Shown here: positions 1-6,678 of the stretch, in pieces
Position numbering within the stretch: the stretch's first letter is position 1
How the letters are laid out: each line of letters opens with the position of its first letter
NCBI GenBank assembly: GCA_002395925.1
Contig: DGVM01000108.1
Location: 1 to 10,197 of the forward strand
Direction of reading: 5' to 3'
Length of the DNA: 10,197 bases
Source of the DNA: Bacteroidales bacterium UBA4284
GTDB lineage: Bacteria; Bacteroidota; Bacteroidia; Bacteroidales; UBA932
Translations under genes and position numbers: made by a program
The notes under the pieces: model-generated
The model's database searches: none
The model's input: the letters and a program-made list of their open reading frames with translations, nothing else
Told to the model about the DNA's origin: nothing

Positions 1-2996
1 GTTTCCCACCATACGGCGGTCATGGTGCCTGGCACGGGCATTCCTATGAGTTTGCCTATGCCAAGTTCCCGGTAGGCATACGGGAAGCCGGATGCGTCGG
101 AGTAATTGTCTTCTCCCATCAGGACGCATGAAGGCTTGTTCCATTTGCTGTATGGCTCGGTTCCGATGTACTGGCCCCTCGGGCGCCACTCGGCGTATGC
201 CTTGCCGCCGAGGAATGTCACCAGGTCGTCGTGCAGCCATCCGCCTCCGTTGTGACGTGTATCTACTATGAGGGCATCACAACCGCGGTACTTTCCGAGC
301 GCCTTGGAATACACTTCGCGGAACGACGGCGAGTTCATCCCCTGAACGTGGACATAGCCCACGCGGCCTCCGGACAGCTTTTCAACTATCTGCTCGCGCT
401 GACGTACCCATCTGCGATACAGCAGCTCCGACTCGTTTGCGGCGGGTTTGACGGAGAGCCTGGTCTGCTTGCCGCCTTTGCTTATGCAGACCAAGATTTT
501 CTTGCCGGCTTTTCCGGTAAGCAGGGGGAACCAGTCTTCGCCGGCCTTGATGTCCTTCCCGTCTATTGATACGATGACGTCTCCGGCTTTGATTTCCGGG
601 TCGGCGAGTGCGAGTACGCCTCCGGGTAGCACCTCCGCTATGCGCAGTCCGTCACCCTTGTAGGCAAGGTCGTACAGTACGCCCAGCCTGCCGAAGCTTT
701 CGGCTCCGCCGGGGCGGTAACGGGCTCCGGTATGCGAGCCGTTCAGCTCTCCGAGCATCTCGGACAGAAGGTCCTGGAAGTCGAAATTGTTTTCAATGTA
801 GGGGAGGAAACGGGAATAGTTGCTGTGGCAGTAATCCCAGTCGGCGCCGTGCAGGGCGGGGTCGTAGAATTTCTCCTTGACCTGCTTCCAGACGTGCTCG
901 AACATGTAGCTGCGCTCCTCTTTGGCCTTGAATTCGAACTCTCCAGAGAATTCTATGTTCTTGGTCTGTCCGTTAGAAAGCGTGACTTTGGTTATGCCGC
1001 GTCTGGACTGTACGTAGATGTTGCTTCCGTCCTTGGTGCTGACTATGCGTCCGCTTACGCCGCGTGCGAGCACCTTTGTGTCGCCCTTTCGTAAATCTTT
1101 GACGCACAGGCCTCTGCCGCTTTCAAGCGGGGCTATGTAGTAGAGCTTCCGGCCGTCTTTGCTGAGTATGTGGTCGCCGTACGACGCGCTGGAGGAGGTG
1201 AGGCGGAGGATACGGTCCTCACGGCCTTCCAGCAGCAGGTCGAGTTTCTTGGGCTTCTGCCTGTCGAGCGAATCTTTTTTCTCCTGCTTCTCGAGCTGCT
1301 TTTCGCTCTTGCCGCTCATCAGTTTTTCGAGTTCTTCGTCTTCCTTGTCCTGCATGAAGGCGCTCATTGCCTTGCCGTCGAAGAACATGATGTAAACGTC
1401 TTCTTCGGCTCCCCAGCTGCCGTGGCTGCGGTATCCGTTCTTGTCGCTTGCCCAGGTCATCGCCTTGCCACCCAGCGCCCAACGGAAGGCTCCGTCGGAG
1501 TATCCGCTGCAGGTGAGGTCCGTAACGTCTCCGGTGCAGATGTCGATTAGGGCGATGTCTGAATTGTTCCAGCCTCCGTTGGCCTGATAGAGGCTGAGCA
1601 GGTGCTTGCTGTCGGGGCACCATGCAAAGGACTGGTCGCCGTCCTGATAGGAATAATTGGCATCCTTGAGCAGGGATTTGACTTTACCGCCGCCTGTGGG
1701 CTTGATGACGATTTCGGTGCGGTCGCGCAGGTAAGCCACCCATTTGCCGTCGGGCGATACTTCCGGCTGGAAGCTGGTCTCTCCGGGAACGGAGAAGAGT
1801 TCTTCCTTGATGTCTGTCGTATAGGTGAAGAGTTTGTCGTTTTTCTGTGTGAGCACGCTGCGGTAGATGCTCCAGCAGCCTTCGCGCTCGGCGGCATAGT
1901 AGAGCTGCCTGCCGTCGGGAGAGAAGCTTACACCCCTTTCCTGTTCGGGGGTGTTGGTGATGCGGCGGGTGGTCGAATACTCTTCTGAAGTGACGAAGAC
2001 GTCACCTCGTATCACAAGTGCTATTTCCTTGCCGTCGGGAGAAACTGCCATGGACGTGGCGTTGCTGCGGAAGTTCATCTTTACGACTTCGCGTTCGTTC
2101 TCGTCGCGTACGACGTTTATCTGGAGCTTGCGAGGCTGCGACCCTTCCTTGTAAATATAAAGCTCACCGTTCTGGGAGTAGGCGAGGGTGCCGTCGGATG
2201 CTGCCGACAGGTAGCGTACGGGGTCTTTGGTGTATGACGTGAGACGCTTGCCGCCGGAAGGATTGCTGACGCTGCCCTTCCAGAGGTTGATGGTACTGCC
2301 GTCCTGCTCGCTCAGGTAGTAATAGCTGTCGCCGTCGGGGCCCCATACGGGATTGCGATTTTCGCATTCAGCGCTCGTAAGCTGCTTGAAGACACCGTCT
2401 TTTAACAGCCAGACGTCGCGGGTGACGGACGAGGTGTGGTGCTTTCGCAGAGGGTCCTCGTAGCCTTTATAGTCTTCGTAGAGTATGGCTCCGTCGCTCC
2501 TTGTGCTGATCTGCGACATGGTCACGGAAGTGAACAGCTGCGGACGCCCTCCCTGTGGACCCGCGGTCCATATCTGGGGATCACCGGGCATTGCGCCGTA
2601 TGCTGCGTCCTGCTGTATGTTCGAGGAGAAGGCTATATTGCCGTCTGGCATGACGGCAAGCGGTGTCTCGCTCCCGGGAAAATCTGTTATGCGCTTCGGG
2701 GTGCCGCCTTCGGCAGAGACCAGGAAAATATCTTTGCTGCCCTCGCGCCAGGAACTGAAATACAGGCTTGCCGCGTCGGATGTCCAGACAGGGTCGGAGT
2801 CGTATGCCGGGTTGCTGGTGAGCTGGCGGGCGGTGCCTCCTTGGGTGCTGACGACGAAAATGTCGCCTTTGTAGCAGAAGGCAATCTGCTGTCCGTCGGG
2901 GGAGATGGCGCTCTTGCGCAGCCATAGTGGAGTTTCCTGCGCCGCGAGGATAAGGGTTGCGGCGGCAAACAGGAGGGAGAAGACCAAACGTTTCAT
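1..2996 (-). CDS. Secreted tricorn-like S41 family peptidase, 3' end cut off by the window edge
   Basis: This frame is open without a stop from the ATG at 2996 to the left edge, giving 998 visible residues; related tricorn-like proteins run to roughly 1,050-1,100, so the end is missing. Residues 1-20 form a Sec signal peptide (MKRLVFSLLFAAATLILAAQ) with no lipobox cysteine, so export to the periplasm is inferred. The N-terminal half has repeated PD40/WD40-like beta-propeller blades marked by SPDG motifs. A charged Lys/Glu-rich stretch (about 550-590) follows, then the tricorn core, a PDZ domain (about 773-845) and the S41 fold. Catalytic residues by analogy with Thermoplasma tricorn are S754-H755 in GELNGSHTG and nucleophile S966 in NYSDASGFP; DTRHNGGG (from 912) is the conserved S41 loop. 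The last catalytic Glu should lie beyond the window. The family degrades peptides or misfolded protein; the substrate here is unknown. A terminator and a tRNA gene lie upstream, so it is probably transcribed alone. Confidence 0.93.
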   Translation of the reverse strand, partial: MKRLVFSLLFAAATLILAAQETPLWLRKSAISPDGQQIAFCYKGDIFVVSTQGGTARQLTSNPAYDSDPVWTSDAASLYFSSWREGSKDIFLVSAEGGTPKRITDFPGSETPLAVMPDGNIAFSSNIQQDAAYGAMPGDPQIWTAGPQGGRPQLFTSVTMSQISTRSDGAILYEDYKGYEDPLRKHHTSSVTRDVWLLKDGVFKQLTSAECENRNPVWGPDGDSYYYLSEQDGSTINLWKGSVSNPSGGKRLTSYTKDPVRYLSAASDGTLAYSQNGELYIYKEGSQPRKLQINVVRDENEREVVKMNFRSNATSMAVSPDGKEIALVIRGDVFVTSEEYSTTRRITNTPEQERGVSFSPDGRQLYYAAEREGCWSIYRSVLTQKNDKLFTYTTDIKEELFSVPGETSFQPEVSPDGKWVAYLRDRTEIVIKPTGGGKVKSLLKDANYSYQDGDQSFAWCPDSKHLLSLYQANGGWNNSDIALIDICTGDVTDLTCSGYSDGAFRWALGGKAMTWASDKNGYRSHGSWGAEEDVYIMFFDGKAMSAFMQDKEDEELEKLMSGKSEKQLEKQEKKDSLDRQKPKKLDLLLEGREDRILRLTSSSASYGDHILSKDGRKLYYIAPLESGRGLCVKDLRKGDTKVLARGVSGRIVSTKDGSNIYVQSRRGITKVTLSNGQTKNIEFSGEFEFKAKEERSYMFEHVWKQVKEKFYDPALHGADWDYCHSNYSRFLPYIENNFDFQDLLSEMLGELNGSHTGARYRPGGAESFGRLGVLYDLAYKGDGLRIAEVLPGGVLALADPEIKAGDVIVSIDGKDIKAGEDWFPLLTGKAGKKILVCISKGGKQTRLSVKPAANESELLYRRWVRQREQIVEKLSGGRVGYVHVQGMNSPSFREVYSKALGKYRGCDALIVDTRHNGGGWLHDDLVTFLGGKAYAEWRPRGQYIGTEPYSKWNKPSCVLMGEDNYSDASGFPYAYRELGIGKLIGMPVPGTMTAVWWE

Positions 2997-3000
2997 GGAG

Positions 3001-3025
3001 ATATTGCGTTACTTTGCTGCAATAT
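3001..3025. repeat. Inverted repeat in the leader of the tricorn-like gene
   Basis: The 7-nt arms ATATTGC (3001-3007) and GCAATAT (3019-3025) are exact reverse complements around an 11-nt spacer. The dyad ends 4 nt before the ATG of the minus-strand protease gene and begins 15 nt past the terminator T-run of the upstream tRNA unit. It could be an operator for a dimeric regulator or an mRNA hairpin near the start codon. The sequence shows the symmetry; the role is inference. No clear TAnnTTTG promoter is visible in this short leader. Confidence 0.45.
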
Positions 3026-3040
3026 ACAAAAAAAAGGATA

Positions 3041-3067
3041 AAAAAACAGCACCCGGTCTGGGTGCTG
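3041..3067 (-). terminator. Rho-independent terminator after tRNA-Thr
   Basis: Read on the minus strand, an 8-bp GC-rich perfect stem (CAGCACCC with GGGTGCTG; 3060-3067 with 3047-3054) closes a 5-nt loop and is followed at once by six T residues (3046-3041). It starts 4 nt after the mature tRNA 3' end. This is a textbook intrinsic terminator. It would end the tRNA transcript, and any read-through from nhaA, before the protease gene. Confidence 0.85.
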
Positions 3068-3071
3068 GATG

Positions 3072-3144
3072 AGCCACTTGGCAGACTCGGACTGCCGACC
3101 TGCGCGTTACGAATGCGCTGCTCTACCGACTGAGCTAAAGTGGC
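3072..3144 (-). tRNA. tRNA-Thr, anticodon CGT
   Basis: A 73-nt cloverleaf folds on the minus strand. It has a 7-bp acceptor stem (GCCACTT/AAGTGGC), TA, a D arm (GCTC, 8-nt loop, GAGC), an anticodon arm with loop TTCGTAA, variable region AGGTC, and a T arm (GGCAG/CTGCC). The anticodon CGT lies at 3109-3111 and reads the Thr codon ACG. No CCA is encoded, so it must be added after transcription. Two oddities are visible: the last anticodon-stem pair (31-39; 3114 and 3106) is A-C rather than a Watson-Crick pair, and the T loop is TCCGAGT, so position 55, normally the U that becomes pseudouridine, is C. The gene otherwise looks functional and has its own probable promoter and terminator. Confidence 0.93.
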
Positions 3145-3153
3145 TTGGGACCG

Positions 3154-3161
3154 CAAATATA
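3154..3161 (-). promoter_or_regulatory. Probable -7 element of the tRNA-Thr promoter
   Basis: The minus strand reads TATATTTG, an exact match to the Bacteroidota -7 consensus TAnnTTTG. It ends 9 nt before the mature tRNA 5' end, which suits a very short leader. No TTG is found at the expected -33 distance; an AT-rich dyad occupies that place instead. Confidence 0.5.
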
Positions 3162-3162
3162 A

Positions 3163-3180
3163 GAATTATTTTGATAATTC
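3163..3180. repeat. AT-rich inverted repeat between nhaA and tRNA-Thr
   Basis: GAATTAT (3163-3169) and ATAATTC (3174-3180) are exact reverse complements around a 4-nt spacer. The dyad lies 20 nt after the nhaA stop codon and 1 nt upstream of the probable tRNA -7 element. It may be a weak terminator for the nhaA message or a protein-binding site over the tRNA promoter. The stem is almost all A/T and is not followed by an uninterrupted T-run, so a terminator role is uncertain. Confidence 0.35.
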
Positions 3181-3200
3181 GTATTCCGGCCGTTTAAGAA

Positions 3201-4613
3201 TCACTTCGAAACAGATTTTAATCTGGATACGATGCTTATCAGGAGGCTGCCGAGGATGCCTGCGCTTACGGAACCCATCAACACTGCAATCTTGCCGGCA
3301 TCGCGCAGGTGGGCCGTAATCTCGGGGATCTGTTCGCCGAACGACAATGTATCTACGAAGATGCTCATAGTGAAGCCGATACCGCCGAGGCAAGCCACTG
3401 CAAAGAACATTTTCCAATCGGCTCCATGGGGCATCTCGCCTACCTTGAGCTTAATGGCTATCCAGCTGAAAAGCGTAATACCGATTGGTTTCCCAAGCAG
3501 CAGGCCGAGGAAGATACCCATCGATACGCTGCCCAACTGAGGGGAGGATGCGAAAATGTTGAAGAGCGAAGGATCGCTTATGTGCACACCTGCGTTTGCA
3601 AGGGCGAAGATTGGCATAATCAAGAAATTGACCCACGGGCTCAGGGCGTGTTCGACCCGGTAGCTCATGTCCATGGTGCCGTGCGCTATGGTCTCGAGTT
3701 TGCGCAGGCAGTGCTTCTGGGGCCCGTTGGGGAAAGGCTCGCTGTCCATGCCGTCGTAGGAGTCGAGACGCGCGATGTATTTGTTGCGCTTATGGATGTA
3801 CTGGGCTTTGTTGTAACGGGAATGGGCGGGGATAAGGAAAGCCATTACGACACCCGACATTGTGGCATGGATGCCGCTGTAGTAGAAAAGGGCCCAAACG
3901 AGCACTGCACAGGCGATATAGGGGAACACTTTCTTCTCTCCTATGCGGCGGAGCAGCAGCGTGAACAGGATGACGGCCAGAGCTATGCCGAGCAGCAGGA
4001 AATTGATTTTCCCGCCGTAGAACAGTGCGACGACCAGTATCGCGATAAGGTCGTCGGCGATGGCGAGTGCGGTCAGGAAAACCTTCAGCGAGACCGGCAC
4101 TCTGTCGCCGAGGACGGAAAGTATGCAGACGGCGAAGGCTATGTCGGTCGCGGTAGGGATGCCCCATCCGCTTGCAGCCGCGGTGCCGTGGTTTATCAAG
4201 GTGTAGATGAGCGCCGGAGCAATGACTCCGCCGAACGCCGCAATCACCGGCAGCATGGCCTTCTTGACGCTGGACAGCTCGCCGTGGGCGACTTCGCGGC
4301 GTATCTCGAGTCCGACGGTGAAGAAGAAGATGACCATCAGTATGTCGTTGATGAACTTCTCTACCGTCAAATCACGAGGGAAGAGGACATCTACGGCTCC
4401 GTCGGGGCTGCTTAGATGTACCTGCAAGTTGGTTTCGAGAATGGCGTGATAAAGATGCGCGGTGAGCGGGAGGTTTGCAAGCAGCATGGCCACGACTACG
4501 CAGCCGAGCAGCAGCACCCCCTGGAACCATGGCTTGTGTATCAGTTTGTCGCTTCTCTTGGATACGGTCAGATAGCCTTTGTTCCAGGTGTATATTGGAA
4601 TAAGTTTAGCCAT
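3201..4613 (-). CDS. nhaA: Na+/H+ antiporter NhaA
   Basis: This 470-residue inner-membrane protein exchanges cytoplasmic sodium for external protons and serves pH and salt homeostasis. About a dozen hydrophobic segments run from residue 31 to 462. Family motifs are plain: GLEIRREV (101-108); GIPTATDIAFA, with D157 matching E. coli D133; LAIADDLIAI, with D187-D188 matching the ion-binding pair D163-D164; and LLLGKPIGI, with K375 matching K300. The protein is longer than E. coli NhaA (388 residues), mainly through extra N-terminal sequence and a hydrophilic loop at about 265-320; as I recall, Bacteroidota NhaA proteins commonly have such a loop. The ATG at 4613 lies 1 nt after the stop codon of the exonuclease gene, so translation is probably coupled and expression depends on the dnaN promoter. 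A tRNA gene follows downstream. Identity is secure; its link to replication genes is unexplained. Confidence 0.97.
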   Translation of the reverse strand: MAKLIPIYTWNKGYLTVSKRSDKLIHKPWFQGVLLLGCVVVAMLLANLPLTAHLYHAILETNLQVHLSSPDGAVDVLFPRDLTVEKFINDILMVIFFFTVGLEIRREVAHGELSSVKKAMLPVIAAFGGVIAPALIYTLINHGTAAASGWGIPTATDIAFAVCILSVLGDRVPVSLKVFLTALAIADDLIAILVVALFYGGKINFLLLGIALAVILFTLLLRRIGEKKVFPYIACAVLVWALFYYSGIHATMSGVVMAFLIPAHSRYNKAQYIHKRNKYIARLDSYDGMDSEPFPNGPQKHCLRKLETIAHGTMDMSYRVEHALSPWVNFLIMPIFALANAGVHISDPSLFNIFASSPQLGSVSMGIFLGLLLGKPIGITLFSWIAIKLKVGEMPHGADWKMFFAVACLGGIGFTMSIFVDTLSFGEQIPEITAHLRDAGKIAVLMGSVSAGILGSLLISIVSRLKSVSK

Positions 4614-4614
4614 T

Positions 4615-5448
4615 TCAGAATTTTTTGAACTTCTGGGCCAGCCTTTCGAGCTTGTATTGCTGCTCGAGTTTCTCGAACTGGCTCTTGGTGTCCAGGGTGA
4701 ACGACCCCTGCTGTATCCATGCGAAATATGACGGGTCGGAGTCGAAGACCTGGCGGGCGGTCTTGCCTTTGTGCTTGCCGAAGTTGATCACCGGCTCGCC
4801 GGCGTCGTTGCGGATAAGGTGCCCGGAGAAATCGACATATTTTTTGCCTACGAAAGACGACAGCTGGGCGACGTCGTTCTTGAGCTGGTCGGGGTAGCGG
4901 TCGAGCTGGGCCTTGAGAACCTCGTAGGTGGCGACGGTGTCGGCCTCTGCGGTATGTGCGTTATCGAAGTCTTCGCCGCCGCAATAGAAGCGGTAGGCAG
5001 CACGCAGGTTCCTGGGCTCCATGGCGTGGTAGATGTTCTGTACATCGACCATCCGGGGGGCGTGCAGGTCGATATCGATGTTCTTGCCTGTACGCTTGAC
5101 CCTCTCGAACTCCTCCGCCAGCATGGGCAGATCGAATTTCTGGGAATTGAATCCGGCGAGGTCGCTGTCGGCAAGCCATGAGGCGATTTCGTCGGACAGT
5201 TCGTAGAAAGTGGGGCAGTCTACCAGCATGTCGTCGGTAACGCCATTGACCTCGGATGCGCCGGGTTCAATTGTGCGCTGGCACTGCTTTTCGTAGTCCC
5301 AAGGCTTTATTTTCCAAGTCTTTATGCGTTGTTCTCCGCCTGGAAAGACCTTTACGAAGCTAAGCTCTATTATGGAGTTTACCGGAATGTCCAGCCCCGT
5401 ACTCTCGATGTCGAAAAAGAGGAGGGGCTTCTGAAGATTGAGTTCCAT
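4615..5448 (-). CDS. DEDDh 3'-5' exonuclease with ExoX-like C-terminal domain
   Basis: The 277-residue product belongs to the DnaQ/RNase T exonuclease superfamily. The catalytic set is complete: D13 and E15 in FFDIEST (Exo I), D106 in GFNSQKFDLPML (Exo II), and H165 with D170 in HTAEAD (Exo III, DEDDh type). A helical linker follows, then a small domain at about 222-252 with FGKHKGK and an aromatic W motif, resembling the C-terminal domain of exodeoxyribonuclease X. The tail (255-277) is helical and basic. The frame is open further upstream into dnaN (to 5547), but I chose the ATG at 5448: the family sequence begins just after it, the upstream codons are out-of-frame dnaN sequence, and it lies 7 nt after the dnaN stop. 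It probably trims or proofreads DNA 3' ends. It is not a standard DNA polymerase III epsilon subunit. A possible clamp-binding motif, QLSSF, sits at 195-199. Confidence 0.93.
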   Translation of the reverse strand: MELNLQKPLLFFDIESTGLDIPVNSIIELSFVKVFPGGEQRIKTWKIKPWDYEKQCQRTIEPGASEVNGVTDDMLVDCPTFYELSDEIASWLADSDLAGFNSQKFDLPMLAEEFERVKRTGKNIDIDLHAPRMVDVQNIYHAMEPRNLRAAYRFYCGGEDFDNAHTAEADTVATYEVLKAQLDRYPDQLKNDVAQLSSFVGKKYVDFSGHLIRNDAGEPVINFGKHKGKTARQVFDSDPSYFAWIQQGSFTLDTKSQFEKLEQQYKLERLAQKFKKF

Positions 5449-5455
5449 ATCTTGG

Positions 5456-6574
5456 TTACGCAATCGTGATCGGCATGAGGATGCCGCAAATCTTTTCGCT
5501 GGAGGATTCTTCTTCTGAAGGGATGATAAGGGCCGCCCTGCGTGCATCCATGAATTTCATGACTACGGTCTCGCAGCTCATGTTGCTCAGGATTTCCACG
5601 AGGAAGGAAGACTTGAAGCCTATTTCAAGGGAGTCTCCGGAGTAGTCGCACTCGAGCTTTTCGTAGGCGGCGAGGGCGAATCCGAGGTCCTGCGCGGTGA
5701 TTTCCAGCTGGCCGGGTGCAAGGGTGAACTTGACGCGGTTGGAGGCCTTGTTGGCGCACACTGAAACGCGGCGCACGGTGTTGAGCAGCTGTACGCGGTC
5801 GATGCGCAGGATATTGGAATTGTTCTGCGGGATGACGTCGCGGTACTTGGGATACTTGCCGACGATGAGGCGGCACACCATCATGGTGCTGCCGAAGGTG
5901 AATACGACGTTGGAACCGTCGAAGCGTATCAGAACGTCACCTTCTGCATGGTCAACCAGTGCGCGGAGCACTCCTGCGGGCTTCTTGTGAAGTATGAACG
6001 AGGAGGGCTGGACCGCCTGGACATCGGTGGTCGTATAGCAGATGAGCTTGTGGGAGTCGGATGCCACGAGGGTCGTGGACTGGGTGTCTATGTCGAAGAA
6101 GATACCGTTCATGGCGGGGCGCATCTCGTCGTCGGCGGTGGCGTAGATGGTGCCCTGGATGCCGTCTGCAAGCGACTGCGAAGGGAAGGTTACGGTTTCT
6201 GCATCGTCACCGACTGTCTTGATTTCGGGGTAGTCGCCGGCGGGGAAGTAGGGAAGCGAGGAGTTACCGTTGCTCCAGATGCACTCGAAGGACCCCTCGC
6301 CCTTGGTCTGTATCTTGACGGGCTGGTCGGGGAGAGCTTTGAGCAGGTCGATGATCTGGCGGGCGGGAACCGCGATGCTGCCGCTGTCGTGGCTTTCTAC
6401 ATCTATGCAGGTGCGCAGGGTGAGCTCCTGGTCGGAGGCTGTAATCTCAAGTTTGCCGTCTGCGAGGACGAAAAGGAAATTTTCCAGTATGGGGAGGGAT
6501 GTCTTGGCGGGGATGGCCTTGGAGACATTCAATACACCCTTGAGAAGTTCTGCGCTTGAAACTGTAAATTCCAT
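5456..6574 (-). CDS. dnaN: DNA polymerase III beta subunit (sliding clamp)
   Basis: This 372-residue protein is the beta clamp, a ring-shaped dimer that tethers DNA polymerase III and many repair enzymes to DNA. Its length is normal for the family. The start MEFTVSSAELLKGVLNVSKA, the segment LPILENFLF and the PAGDYPEI stretch are typical of domain I, and three repeated clamp folds span the protein. The end GILMPITIA corresponds to the VMPM-type C terminus that lines the partner-binding pocket. The ATG at 6574 follows an A-rich leader with no Shine-Dalgarno sequence, and a TAnnTTTG-type element lies at 6601-6608. It is the first gene of a tight operon with the exonuclease (7 nt downstream) and nhaA. 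No dnaA is visible nearby. Identification is very secure. Confidence 0.98.
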   Translation of the reverse strand: MEFTVSSAELLKGVLNVSKAIPAKTSLPILENFLFVLADGKLEITASDQELTLRTCIDVESHDSGSIAVPARQIIDLLKALPDQPVKIQTKGEGSFECIWSNGNSSLPYFPAGDYPEIKTVGDDAETVTFPSQSLADGIQGTIYATADDEMRPAMNGIFFDIDTQSTTLVASDSHKLICYTTTDVQAVQPSSFILHKKPAGVLRALVDHAEGDVLIRFDGSNVVFTFGSTMMVCRLIVGKYPKYRDVIPQNNSNILRIDRVQLLNTVRRVSVCANKASNRVKFTLAPGQLEITAQDLGFALAAYEKLECDYSGDSLEIGFKSSFLVEILSNMSCETVVMKFMDARRAALIIPSEEESSSEKICGILMPITIA

Positions 6575-6678
6575 ATCTTTGTTTTATGTTGTTATCCTCG
6601 CAAAAATAGTAAATATTCCTCACATTTGGCACACCTTTTGACTTTTTAATCCCCCGGAAAATACAAATCTCACTAGAT
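6575..6678. promoter_or_regulatory. Divergent promoter region between dnaN and htrA
   Basis: These 104 nt separate the start codons of dnaN (minus) and htrA (plus) and hold no gene. The region is AT-rich, with a short C/G run near 6651-6657. It must drive both transcripts. A -7 element can be proposed for dnaN. For htrA, a TTG at 6638-6640 stands 21 nt before TACAAATC (6662-6669), which matches the -7 consensus poorly, so I do not call that promoter. I see no long inverted repeat here. Confidence 0.6.
6601..6608 (-). promoter_or_regulatory. Probable -7 element of the dnaN operon promoter
   Basis: The minus strand reads TATTTTTG, matching TAnnTTTG. It ends 26 nt upstream of the dnaN ATG, predicting a leader of about 20 nt. 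No convincing -33 TTG is found at the usual 19-21 nt distance, so the call rests on the -7 box and its position. Confidence 0.45.

Noticed and set aside
1746..2900. Recurring GCCGTCGGG motif in the left part
   Set aside because: It encodes the P-D-G turn of successive beta-propeller blades, so it is protein repeat structure, not a DNA repeat element.
2581..3156. Minus-strand open frame of 191 codons running through the tRNA and the start of the protease gene
   Set aside because: It reads through the tRNA and terminator and is out of frame with the clear signal peptide and propeller sequence.
3309..4415. Long plus-strand open frame (368 codons) opposite nhaA
   Set aside because: It lies wholly antisense to a certain nhaA gene, has a skewed composition with no recognisable domain, and is the mirror of the codon bias of that gene.
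5449..5547. Upstream extension of the exonuclease frame into dnaN
   Set aside because: The 33 extra residues are out-of-frame dnaN sequence and unlike the family; the ATG at 5448 fits the gene spacing.
5948..6559. Plus-strand open frame (203 codons) opposite dnaN
   Set aside because: It is fully antisense to dnaN and glycine/valine rich, as expected of a complement of coding sequence.
6638..6669. TTG...TACAAATC as the htrA promoter
   Set aside because: The spacing is acceptable, but the -7 half matches TAnnTTTG only at TA plus one position, so it was not called.
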